This document shows positions 26,721 to 38,314 of a stretch of 64,000 nucleotides of DNA, in pieces. Source of the stretch: Cavenderia fasciculata. Lineage: Eukaryota; Evosea; Eumycetozoa; Acytosteliales; Cavenderiaceae. The notes below the pieces were generated by a model. It searched no databases. It was not told the DNA's origin and saw only the letters and a program-made list of their open reading frames with translations. The position numbers and the translations under genes are program-made. Where the stretch lies: assembly GCF_000203815.1 (NCBI RefSeq), contig NW_004457729.1, positions 2,542,674-2,606,673 of the forward strand, in the 5' to 3' direction. How positions within the stretch are numbered: position 1 is the stretch's first letter; every line of letters starts with the position of its first letter.

Positions 26721-28805
26721 ATGAGTTTATTTGGAAATACAGCAGGATCTAACCCATTTGGGGCTCCAGCAGCAGGAGGTGCATCTACAGGTGGATCATT
26801 GTTTGGTGGCACTAGTTTGGGAGGTGCTGCTCCTTCAAGTGGTGGTAATCTATTTGGAGGATCAACACCAGCAGGTGGATTGACATTGGGTGGTGGAGGA
26901 GGAGGAGGTTTGTTTGGTGGTTCTTCTTTAGGAGCTGCTGCACCTTCAACTACATTAGGAGGAGGAGGTTTATTCGGTGCCCCATCTACAACCAGTACTA
27001 CTACTGGTGCTGGTGGTTTGTTTGGTGCTCCATCTACAACAACATCTCCTCCATTAGGATCGGCTACAACTGGTGCTGGTGGCTTGTTTGGTGGTGGTGG
27101 TGCATCTGGAACATCTTTGGGTGGTGCTGGTGGTGGAGGTCTATTTGGCGCAACCTCTACTCCGCCAACTACATCAACTGGTGGTGGCTTGTTTGGTGGT
27201 GGTGCATCATCTGGAACATCTTTGGGCGGTGCTGGTGGTGGAGGTCTATTTGGCACAACCTCTACTCCAACAACAACTGGAACATCATTGGGTGGTAATA
27301 CAGGTTTAGGCTTGGGATCAACACCATCACTTTCATCTGGTGGATTATTTGGTGCTGCAACTACACCTGCTGCCACCACCTCTGCTACACCATCACTTGG
27401 TTCAGCTGGTGGATTATTTGGTGCTGCAACTACACCTGCTGCTACCACCACCTCTGCTACACCATCACTTACATCTGGTGCTGGCGGTCTATTTGGTGGT
27501 GCAACTACACCTGCTGCCACCTCTGCCACCACTACTGGTGGATTATTCGGTGCTGCATCTACCCCAGCAGCTACTACCACACCATCCCTTTCATCTGGTG
27601 CTGGTGGTCTATTTGGTACAACTACGCCAGCCACTACACCAGCAACTACTACCACTTCAACAACTGGTGCTGGTGGTCTCTTTGGAGGATCAGGTTTAAA
27701 TTTGGGATCGACCAGTACCCCTTCAACTACTACAACAACAACAACATCAACAGCAACTACTGGAGGATTATTTGGAACTTCTACACCTGCTGCAACCACC
27801 ACCCCAGCTACACCATCACTTGGATCAACTGGTGGATTATTTGGAGGATCATCTGCTCCAGCAACATCTACAACAGCAACAACTACTGCTGCCCCAACAA
27901 CAGGAGGATTATTTGGTGGCTCATCATCTACACCACCTACAACTACACCAACTACAGCATCTACTCCTAGTGGAGGATTGTTTTCTGCAGCAGCAACCCC
28001 TGCCAAGCCAGCCGACGCCAAGCCCGAATTAACCACTTCCATGTTGTCAGGCAACAACCCATCATCATCAACAGCAATCACCACTACTACACCAAAAGAT
28101 ATTGAAATCAACGAAAGTCAAATATTGGAAGATTTATTAAATGAATGGGCCGAGGAAATTAATAATCAAACTCGTCAATTCTACCTTCAAGCCAAACAAA
28201 TTTATCAATGGGATTCTGCTATTATGGAAAATTCTCAAAAAGTACAGTATAAATTCTAAAAAGCTATCTATTTATATATATATATATATATCTCTAACAT
28301 TTGAATTATTTTTTTTTTTAGTTAAATACGCTGATGGGAACTGTACAGTCAATTAATTCTCAACAAAAAACTCTTGAACAGGTTATAAATACGATTAAAG
28401 ATCAACAATCATTATTGGATAAATCATTGCACGCTTTGGACGAAAAGATCAGCGTGTCACAAAAGGAAATCGAGTCTTCATCTGATATTGAAAGAGAAAA
28501 GATTTATTATTCCACCAAGAAAATCGACGAAGACATTTCAAATATAGAATCAAAATTACAATCCATCGTCACAACTATTAATGATTCAAATGAACCTGCT
28601 GATCCAAATGATCAAGTAAGATATAGATATATTAAAAATAACAACAAAACTTTGACACAGTATATTAATATATTTATTTATTCTTTAGAAACAACAAATA
28701 ATTAAAATTTTAAATGCTCATTTGAATGCACTACAATGGATCGATAAGGGAACAGGTATTTTGAATGAATCATTAAGAGATATAGAATCAAATTTTAAAT
28801 TTTAA
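26721..28805 (+). CDS. nup62: Nucleoporin Nup62/Nsp1
   Basis: Exons 26721..28241, 28322..28615 and 28689..28805, 643 residues. Residues 1-440 are an FG-repeat domain with more than 25 LFG, GLFG or GGLFG units separated by Thr/Ala/Ser/Gly spacers and almost no charge, the material of the pore permeability barrier. From about residue 475 there is an Nsp1_C coiled coil (DLLNEWAEEINNQTRQF, QQKTLEQVINTIKDQQSLL), ending LNALQWIDKGTGILNESL, as in Nup62 where it forms a triple coil with Nup54 and Nup58 in the central channel. The codon pattern is repetitive and leaves a 467-residue antisense open frame that I regard as a by-product. Confidence 0.93.
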
Positions 28806-29472
28806 AATATTTAAATAAAACTACTACTATATTACATCATCATTATTTAATATCTAAACTTGATTGTTGAAAACTATTAAATAGTTTTGATTTATTTCCA
28901 AAAGAGATTTTTTTTTTTCTTCAATGCTGGATTATTTAATTTTCCAGTTTAGAGAAAAAAACTATAAATAGGTTGGTCAATTGGCAGTCAAAAAATTTGT
29001 CATTTGGTTTATAGCCATTTGACCATCTTCTCTCAGAGTTTTTGCTCTGATTATGTGTAGTATCTGTTCTAGAAAGCTTAATCTCTTTCTGCCTCCACAC
29101 GTTGTGAGGCTGTAATGATTAACCTAATTTATTTTGGAGTACTATGACCATTTATCTTTTGGCAACTGTGTTGTCCATTTGTAAATGTGTCTTCTATCGG
29201 CCATGAATCGCACTACTATCATGGTAATAATAAAGGTAGACTCCACACCCCCTTAATTTAATTTAATTTAAAAGAAAATTATTTTTGAGATGAGTTAACC
29301 ATGATTTCAATCAAAATGATCTCATCCATCTATTCATTTCAATCATTTTTTTTTTGACAGTTTATAAATTATTATTAATAGGTTTTATTTTAATAATATA
29401 AAAATGATATATCGAAAAAAAAGGGGAGGAGGTTTTTTAAAAAATGATTCCCAAAAAAAAGGAATTCTTGCT
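28806..29472. other. Intergenic region with U2 snRNA gene
   Basis: 3' flanks of nup62 (plus) and wri (minus) enclose a U2 snRNA gene. TATAAATA at 28970-28977, about 50 bp before the U2 start, is a candidate promoter element. I found no CCCATAA-type upstream element known from Dictyostelium snRNA genes. Confidence 0.6.
29025..29190 (+). ncRNA. U2 spliceosomal RNA
   Basis: GTGTAGTATCTGTTCT at 29055-29070 is the near-invariant branch-site recognition segment of U2. Counting from ATCTTCTCTC at 29025, it lies at exactly the same offset (30 nt) as in human U2 (ATCGCTTCTC). Stem I is CTCAGAG-TTTTTG-CTCTGA, stem IIa AGAAAG/CTTTCT, stem IIb GCCTC/GAGGC, followed by an Sm site AATTTATTTTGGA near 29137-29149, and a 3' stem-loop (ATTTA...GGCAAC-TGT-GTTGTCC...TAAAT). 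The U2 snRNP pairs with intron branch sites. The 5' end is well fixed by alignment; the 3' end is approximate (could reach 29210). Confidence 0.88.
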
Positions 29473-31779
29473 TTACATTGGTTGGTGATGAGAACTACTG
29501 ATGATGTGTCTACTGTAATTGGCATTGTTATTTTGGTAATAAGAATCCAACTCTTCGTTTTCCTCATCTTCTCCACAGACAAGTCCAGATATTGACCTAT
29601 AGTCTCCAATCTTTGGTTTCTGTTGTTGATGATGGTGATTATAAATATTCTTTTGTTGTTGTTGTTGTTCCTCAATTTCATTTTTTACAAAACTATTATT
29701 ATTGTTGTTATTATTATTAGTATTATCTTTGTTACATGTGTATAATCTGTGGAGGGATTCAATTGCCTCTACATCTGGATTTGATTCTTTTTGGAGAATA
29801 TCCAAAGCAAAGTTTGATGGATGCGCCCTTGCCAACCAAGTATTTTACAAATTGAGTCTTTCCAACCAATGCTGCAATACATAGTGGTGTATAGCCTTGA
29901 TGATCAAACTCATCAATATTACCAAAATAATTATCCAATATTTCTTGACCCAACATTACTGTTGACCATTGAGCTGCCATATGTAAAGAGTTTTGTCCTT
30001 TTAATGTCTAAAAAAGTAGAAATAATAAATAGTTGGTAAATCTTTTTCTTCTTTTTCTTTTTCTTTTTCTTTTTTTTTTTTTCTTACCTTTAAAGTTAAA
30101 TTTGAATTTCTTTTAATTAATGATTTTACAGTATCAGTTTTACCATCTCTAATGGCATAATGGATTGGGGTGTAACCCTCTGAATCTTGTTTGTTTGGAT
30201 TGCCATTCTTGTCCATCAGGATATTTGCAATCTTGTCGTGACCCATAAGAGCGGCTGTATGGAGTGGAGCGTGTCCACTGTTATCAACCACGTTTGTATC
30301 GGCACCCTTTTGAAGAAGCATTTTGACAATATTGAGATTACCCTTGATGGTTGCATGGTGAAGAGGAAAGTATTGCTGTTCGTCGGGCACATTGACCTTG
30401 CAGTCGTTTTCCAACAAGAGTTGGCAAATCTTTTCGTATCCCTTGAGTGAGGCAATGTGGAGGGCACCCTCGCCGTCATTGGTGAGTTCGTTGACCTCTG
30501 CACGATACTCTAATAGAATCTCGACAATGGCTGTACGATCACCCTTGCAGGCGGCATAGAGAGGGGTGATGTTTTTGTTGTTGGCCAAGTTGGGATCGGC
30601 TCCATGCGCCAAAAGATATGATACAATCATCTTGTTGCCAATGGCAGAGGCTGCAAGGAGCGGTGTGTTGCCCTCATTGTCACGAATGTTTGGGTTGGCA
30701 CCACTGTCAATCAAGCGACGAACTTGGAATTCGTAGCCCAACACGGCAGCAGTAAACAACAAAGACAAACCATTAGAGTCGGATGCATTGATATCAATTG
30801 CATCGGGGTCATCGCAATTACTGCTGTTTCGAATCAAATCAGAGTTGCCACCTGCCAACAAGATACGATTCCACATTCTTGCCAATGACGACAGTTGACC
30901 AGACACCTTTGGTGATCCAGTCTCTGCAGTATTGTTGCCAGAAGTGTTGGAAGGTGTACTATTGGCAGAAGCAGCAGCAGCGGGGTTAGAGGCAGTTGTA
31001 GAGTTGGAGTTTGTGGTAGTGGTAGTGGGCTCTTCATAGTATTTTTCACCCTTGATGGATGTTTCAAACTCTTGCATTCCTTCTGCAGATAGTTGTGGTT
31101 TAAATTCCATGTGACGTGCCTTTGCTCTTCTATTTTGAAACCAAATCTGTACAGATCTAGGTGACATTCCTAGATCGAGGGCCAACTGTCCTCTGAGGTT
31201 GAGTGTTGGATGTGGATGCGCAATAAACATTCTCTCTAAAATTGCCAATTGATCTGGAGATGTTCTTTTTCTCTTCTTTTTCGATGGATCATCATCCAAA
31301 TCTATATTAATATTATCAATTTGTTGTCTAATCTCTGATGATAATACAATTTGTGATTTTTGTTGCGGTGTTTGTGGTGCTTGAGAAATTTGTTGTTGTT
31401 GTTGTAATATATTTGGTTGAATTTGTCTTGATTGTTGTTGTTGTTGTTGTTGTTGGGGTTGTTGTTGTAATGGAGTAGATGAGGGTGGTATACTATTTGG
31501 TTGTTGTTGTTGTTGTTGATAATAATATTGTGATTTTTGATAATTTGAATTATATGCTTGTTGTTGTTGTTGTTGTGTAGATGATGGTTGTTGTTGCTGT
31601 ACATAAAATCCTTGTTGTTGATTCTGAGAAGATGGTTGTTGTTGTTGTCCAAATTGCATATATTGTTGTTGTTGTTGTGTAGATTGAGGTGGATAATGAT
31701 GGAATCCACTTGAAACTACATTTGGTGGATATACATTCATATTTCTTTGAGACATTTGTGTTATGTTACTGCTGCTCAT
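29473..31779 (-). CDS. wri: Wariai-type homeobox and ankyrin-repeat transcription factor
   Basis: Exons 30088..31779 and 29473..30007. A Gln-rich N-terminus (many QQQQ runs) is followed by a homeodomain at about residues 165-225 (KKRKRTSPDQLAILERMF, then helix 3 SVQIWFQNRRAKARHMEF). Eight or so ankyrin repeats follow (NEGNTPLLAASAIGNKMI, DGEGALHIASLKGYEKI, SGHAPLHTAALMGHDKI, SEGYTPIHYAIRDGKTDT). A homeobox with ankyrin repeats is the hallmark of Dictyostelium Wariai, which limits the size of the prestalk region in slugs. In exon 2 the ankyrin frame (FVKYLVGKGAS) and the following frame (SNFALDILQKESNPDVEAIE) are offset by one base near 29822, with no intron there. One surplus base explains it; sequence error is more likely than a real break. 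Confidence 0.9.
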
Positions 31780-32989
31780 GACGAGTAGCTATCATAATAA
31801 TAATAATAATAATAAATGATATTATTATATTATTCAAGTCGACTATAGTACTAATACCAAACTCCAAAAAGTAGAACCAAACTTCTGTTTCTTTTTAAAA
31901 CAAAGTTGATTGATTGAAACAAACTATTATTCTATTATATCTTTACTTGTTTGTTTGTTTGTTTGCTATGCTATGCTATGCTATATTTATCTCTACTACT
32001 ACTACTACTATTTTTTGAAATTTGCACAACTACTAATAAACGTTTAAATTGTGTTTCTCTTTTTTTTTTATGAATTTTGTTGGGTGTTGAGTGTTTTGGT
32101 TGGCTTTTTTTTATTTTTTTTTTATTATTATTTTTATTGGATGATTGTTGTTGTTTGTAGGCAACCAAAGAAATCTAACAAAACAAACAACAAAAACACA
32201 AACCTAGGTATGTGAACTGAAGCAACTAAGAAAGCTAAAGACTTAAGGATGATAGTATTAGAGGAGTAGGAGTAGAAGTAGGTAAAAGGGATGTAGAGTA
32301 GGAGGAGGAGGAGGATGAAATGGAAGATAAACAAACAAATTAAATTCCCTAATTTGATGATGGTGACCAGCCAAAAAAAGACAACAACAGCAACCAACAC
32401 AGCAACAGCTTTTCTTTCCTATTAATTAATTAACTTTTTAATTGTTGGAGTGCGATGGTGGATGGGTGATTTTTTAAATTAATTGTTGTTGTTGTTCCAT
32501 GCAAACGGGCATCCATCCAATCAATTAAAATGAATGATTTTTGAAGGAAACAAGAGTTGATATACCCTACCTCCCCTACCCCTCCCTATCATACTTGAGT
32601 AAGAGAGAGGTGTTTCTGTATATCTCATTCAACAGTGAAGTGATAATCGCTCACACTCACCACACATACTCAACCCCCATACACACGTAGCACTCACTCA
32701 CTCACATTGCACAAAACCACCGCACACTCTTCTTTCTCTTTTTTGTGTGTAGGTAGCTAGCTGTTGATAGATACATGTAATGGGTATGTAGGAGTATATT
32801 CTATGTGATGTATGAAATATATTAATTGTTACCTCCTCCCTCTCTCTCTCTCTCTCTATGTTTGCGTTCTTCTGGCTCATCTCCTTCTGCGCATCCTAGA
32901 AAGAATATATTAATTAATAATCAATCATCTGTCAGTCAGATGAGAATCGGTGATGATTACCATTTAAACGATAACGCAAACGAATATCG
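31780..32989. other. Intergenic region, divergent promoters
   Basis: 1.2 kb between wri and the secreted Cys-rich protein gene. Long A/T runs, GTTT repeats near 31950, TAGCTAGCT near 32754 and a (TC)n run near 32838-32858. No coding or RNA feature recognised. The length fits a developmentally regulated promoter for wri, which is an inference. Confidence 0.5.
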
Positions 32990-34524
32990 ATGACGACAAT
33001 AATCTATGATAGATATTACCGTTTTCAGGTAACATCCAATATCGGTTTATTGTTGGTCTTGTTGTTGTTATCGATAGTTCTCTTGCTACTTCCAACAACT
33101 TGTCACTCACAACCAGTTCCAACAACAGAAATAACCTTTGCAAATGATATAGTCGATAGTTCTTGTACTTTTAGTTTCTGTTCGGGTGAAGGAGGTCCAT
33201 GTGACTGTATCTATCCATTTAGGTATGTATATTTATCACAAACGATCTACCACCTACCACCAGTGCTTGCTATTTTCCTCTTTACTTATATAATTAACAT
33301 AATTCCACCTTCCTTTCCCTCTCCTTTCCCTTTCCTAGTGGATTTAAATGTTTTATACCATTAGTTTGTATTAATGGAACTTGTACAAGTGTAAAGAGTG
33401 AAAATACTACATGTTCTGTAAACAATGATTGCAATGAATTATTGGGTGAATATTGTGTTTTGGAGGTTGATGGAATAAAGCGATGTCAAACTGCATTCTA
33501 TGCTGGATATGGAGAGAATTGTACACAAAACTATCAATGCTATTTGGGTATGATTTGTCCAAATGGAACTTGTACTACTCCTCCCGGTGGATGTTACAGC
33601 CAAGAACAATGTCCAAGAGACCAAGCGTGTACCTCTGATGGCAGATGTGTACCAGTCACCTTTGCACCTGGTGAATGCAACTCTTTGAATACTCTGTCTG
33701 AATGTTTTGGATTCTGTGTTCCAAAATATCGCGATTCCTACATTGGTGTCTGTAATCTGACAACCTATGTTGGAGATATTTGTGTAGTCAACAAGATATC
33801 ATGTAATCCATCATTACTCCAATACTGCAAACAAGATTGGGTCGGTAGTGCAATGGGAACTTGTCAAACTAGACCTTCAACCTCTTTCAACACTTGTTTC
33901 CAAATGTCTGATTGTAGTCCATGGGAATATTGTCGATGTGATGCTTTCTCATCAGTTGGTTATTGTTCACCAACAAGTGAACTATTAGGAAAATATTGTT
34001 TAAGTTCTTTAGGTGTAAGTAAAAAAAAAACAAAGAACAAAGAAGAAGAGCAATGAACAAAGAAGAAAAAAAGATAATAATCATTTAATTAATATTAATA
34101 TTATTTTATTATTTAGTTTTTCTATACATGTGCACATGAAAACGATTGTAATCCAGATATGGCATCACATCCACTATCTTGTTCATACGAGAAATGTCAG
34201 GATTTTGTTAGATGTGTTAAGAATTTTTGTGTCGATCCACTTTTATCCAAAGATGTATGTGTACAACAGACATGTGATTTAACGAAACCAATCGAATTGT
34301 TAGTGGCTGGCATTGAAATCGAGGATTCACAAGATGAATTACAGAAAATGTATCAACAAGTAATCGATCAAGGAATAGTTGACACCAAGCCAGCACAAGC
34401 AAGATATTTCGATACCTATCATAGAGATGGTCTAGAACAATTCTATCAATTCATCAGAGACAGTAAAGATGAAATTAGAAAAAGAAATTTATTAAAAGAA
34501 ATTAAAAATATTAAAAAAAGTTAA
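32990..34524 (+). CDS. Secreted Cys-rich protein, function unknown
   Basis: Exons 32990..33222, 33339..34014 and 34117..34524, 438 residues. The N-terminus has basic and polar residues and then a long hydrophobic segment (IGLLLVLLLLSIVLLLL) with a likely signal-peptidase site after TTCHS. The rest has many paired Cys in short EGF-like or dickkopf-like units: SSCTFSFCSGEGGPCDC, YQCYLGMICPNGTCTTP, EQCPRDQACTSDGRCVP and FNTCFQMSDCSPWEYCRC. Units of the type C-x(n)-C-x(4-6)-C-x(3)-C recur along the protein. A charged, helical C-terminal 90 residues ends in a Lys-rich tail. Dictyostelids have large families of such secreted proteins; I cannot name this one. ATG at 32990 is the only start giving a leader. 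Confidence 0.8.
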
Positions 34525-34637
34525 ATTAAAGTAAATTTACACAAAACTATGTATCTATTTTTAAAGAAAAAGAATAGTGCTATATATTTGTAGTTTTTAT
34601 TATTATTATTATATTTTATATTTGTTTTGTTGTGTGT

Positions 34638-35129
34638 TTAAAAATTCTCTTTATAAAATTTAAATTTAGTACCAGAATCGAGTGAAGAGTATTTTTTACA
34701 TTTATCATATAATTCTTTTGATAATTCTGGAGGACCACAACAAAACAGTCCAATTCTTTGACCAGAGTATTTGGTAGCATAGTATGAAAAGATGGCATCC
34801 CAATTTGGGCGTCCCCAATGGGTTTTGAATGGTAGGTTGGTGGTAGGATCAGTTCCTTGAAGATTAAACATTTTCTCTAGTCCATTCCAAAGCATAAATG
34901 TTCGTACATCATCCTTTGGAAAACATTGAGTAATAAATGTTTGGATTGAAATTTTAGGAATTTGATTTCCAGTTCTTGCCATATCAATCAACAGCTCTTC
35001 AAACCATTGGAAACAATTTGGATCTCTATTTAACCAAAAGAAATGAACTTTTTCCAAATCTCCCAAATCTTTTGATTTATCTGCTGTCGCTCCAAAATTA
35101 CCACTCGACACACTACTTGTATCACTTGA

Positions 35130-35207
<78 letters not shown>

Positions 35208-38200
35208 TTTGTTATTATTTTCAATTGAAGTACTAGATCCAAGAGACTTTAAATATTCTTTTTTAAGTTTGATGTCTTGTAAAAGTGAAGCCATTGGAGC
35301 AACACCGATACCAGCACCAACGAGGATGATTTGTTTTTGAGCGATTGCATATTGACTTGCACTTCCAAATGGTCCATCAATATTGATTTCAATGTCCTTT
35401 TTACCACTTTCAAGATCATTATTGTTAACGTTGTTTTCATAGTCTGAAAGATATTTGTTAAGTTTTCTGGTCCAGCCTCCTGTGACCCGTATGTGAACGC
35501 TAATTGTATCTTCCAAAGGTGAGCTTGTCATTGTGAATGGATGCCATTGTAACTTTGAAATCTGTGGAACATTGACCAAAAGATATTGTCCGGGCTTGTA
35601 TCTAAAAGAATTGGGTCTGCTAAACGTCAAATTAACCACACTTTGATTCTTGAGTGAAAAGTCTACTACCTTGACTCGATGTGTCTTGTTTAACAATCTA
35701 AATAGTCTATCGACAGTGTAAATGAATGCAGGTGCAATAAACCATTTCCAAAATGATGCTGGACAAATCCATCCCATTGATCCATGTACAATTAATAATA
35801 TATAAAATAATATAAATAAATGATGTGTATAATAAAATAACTAAAAAAAATCAAATAAAAATAGATAAAGAGAGAGAGTTAATTATTATTATTATTATTA
35901 TTTTTGATTTTGTTTTTGATTTTGATTATGATTACCTCAAAATATTTTCTTCTATATTTTTTAATAGAACAAACACCCATTATTAAAATGACCAATAACA
36001 TTAGGAACCCTGTTATACCAGGTAAACTAAGGAATATCATTTCCCAAATGGTAGGTCTCTGAATAAAATGAGGATAAAGACATTGAAAGAAAATTGTATC
36101 AGGTTTGGTTGTTGCAATTCCCATACCAATAAACCATCCTACACTAAAAGTATAAATATAAATAAATTAATTAATAATTTACTACTATTATTATTATTAA
36201 TTATTGTTATCTTTCTCATACGTATGAACAACAGAAGCAGCAATTAAAAAGAAAGCTATAAGTTTATGAAAGGTCAGATATTTATCAAGAGGGATAATAT
36301 TCCTAAACCTAGTATTTCGTATCCATGTTATCGTCTGTTTACACATTGTCACCATAATAACAGCACCATTGAATTTAATTAGAGCTGCTGCAATTCTTGT
36401 AATAAATAAACCATCACCAAATAAATGTAATGCCGTTGTATTTGTATTTAAAACTAAAATGAATAACAATTAAGGAATATTTTAGTTATATATTTTCCAA
36501 ATCAATATTTGATCTATTTATATTTGATATATTTATATATTTACCTTTAAAATAAGTAGTAATAATAATGATAGCATTAACAATACCAAAAAGGATAAAA
36601 TAAAGGAATTTAATACCCTCAATCTTAAAGTATGTCTTTAATTTCTCAGTATCGGTTCTAGAGTCTAGATTCACCTTTTGTTTCTTTGATGATTCCTTTT
36701 TCTTTTCAACCTTGTCACTTTCGATAGACTCTAGTTCACCTTTAAATTCTTCATAATCAATCTTGCCATCATTGTTTTTGTCAAACTGTTCGAATACAGT
36801 ATCGATTAAACTCTCCAATGTAACCTCTGATATTGATAAGCCATTCTGTAATATTCTATGATGTAAAACATTCTTTAAATCATCTCTATCAATTGATCCT
36901 CTATTCATAATATCATAAAGTTTAAATGTACCTAAATAAATAAAAGTAAAGTCAAGGTTTAATAGGATGGTTCTTTTTCTTTTTCTTTTTCTTTTTCTTT
37001 TTCTTTTTCTTTTTCTATTTCTATTTCCATACTTTTAATTCTTTCATCTTCATTTCCAGAGGTTTTAGATAATATTAAATAGATATGATTGATGACATCG
37101 AATAGATTAATCTGTTGATTCTTGATTTGAAGTTTAACCTTTTTCTTTTTACCTTTTTTAGACCTCCTTGTTCTCTTTTCATTCTTTTGTTTTGTTGGTT
37201 GTTGTTGTTGAAGTTTATGTTGTTGTACTGCAGCAGTTGTCAGTAGTGTAGGAGTATTATCACTATTAATGAAATTACTATTGATATTTGTACTAATTGA
37301 TCCCAATGGTGTACTGGTATTACTACATTTACTACTAGTGCTACTACCACTACTACTACTGCTTCCACTACTATCAATAGAATGTGATGAAGTTTTAGAG
37401 TTGATGTCACTACCAGCACTACCAAACGAAGAGATTGATGATGGAGGTGATGATTCGGTTGTACTGTCGTTTGAAGAGCCCGATGAACCAGAGGTGATAG
37501 AGCCTGTCGAACAACTATCTTGACCACCACTCGACTGTCTATTGAGGTGGTTGTTGTAAAGGTAAGGTGTTTCAATTGGAAATGATCCAGCTATTGGAAG
37601 TCTAAGAATATTATTTGTATCTGGTTGTTGTTGGTTTAGTTGTGGTGGGTGCGCAAGTGAAGTAAAAGATGATTCTCTTAAAACTTGTGATTTGCTTTTT
37701 TGAATGATGGTGTTGTTTTCGACAAAGTCCATCTTTTTGATCATATGATGTATGTCAGATACTGGAAAGAAGCTAAATACATTGTCAACTACCATCTCAT
37801 CCTTTATGGAGAACAATTCCATAAAACATTCCCTATTGATCAACATAAATCTAGATTCCTGACATTCTGGATGTGAATTTAAAAAGTTTCTAATTTTCTC
37901 TTCGTTTTCTTTAAAAGAATAATAAATAAATTGGGATAGTATTAGTATTAGTATTATCCTGTCATTAACCCTGATATTCTCTATTCTTACTGTGTGTACA
38001 ATACTTTTAAAATTATTAATTAATATAGTTTCATCATTTGAAAGTAGAGGTTTTTGAGTTTTGTTTACGCTGATGTTTGGAAGTTCATTCAAACTTGCAT
38101 CCAACATGGGAGGACGAAGGGAAGGATGCAAGGGATTCATTAATATATGTTCCATGGATAATGGATTATTTGAATAATGTTGGAACAATTCTTCTTGGGT

Positions 38201-38314
38201 CATTTGAAGTAGTTTCTTTGAAGACTGCTGTGGTTGGTTATGATTCTTATTGTTATTATTCCCTTCATTGTTGTGAACATTATTGTTGCTGGATTTTATA
38301 TCCTTAGATTCCAT
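34638..38314 (-). CDS. noxC: Superoxide-generating NADPH oxidase NoxC (EF-hand type)
   Basis: Exons 37033..38314, 36545..36931, 36222..36453, 35936..36143 and 34638..35840, 1103 residues, all in phase. The long N-terminal region (about 425 residues) has a helical segment and Ser/Gln runs. EF hands follow: a degenerate one ([21 protein letters not shown]) built across the first exon junction, and a canonical [13 protein letters not shown]. The ferric-reductase membrane domain has paired heme His in [15 protein letters not shown]...VVHT and [19 protein letters not shown]. An FAD site (WHPFTMTS), an NADPH site ([14 protein letters not shown]) and the [10 protein letters not shown] end complete the enzyme. 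It moves electrons from NADPH to oxygen across a membrane under Ca2+ control. An Asn run of about 30 sits inside the NADPH domain. Confidence 0.95.
35130..35208. repeat. (ATT)n run coding poly-Asn inside the NoxC NADPH domain
   Basis: About 26 ATT triplets, read as AAT on the coding strand. It interrupts the loop between the first NADPH-binding motif and the HFFWLNRD segment, a place where NOX proteins normally vary in length. Confidence 0.95.

Noticed and set aside
26708-28111. 467-codon open frame antisense to the Nup62 FG repeats
   Set aside because: Repetitive GGN/ACN codons leave the complementary frame open; the product is Pro/Val/Asp repeats with no domain.
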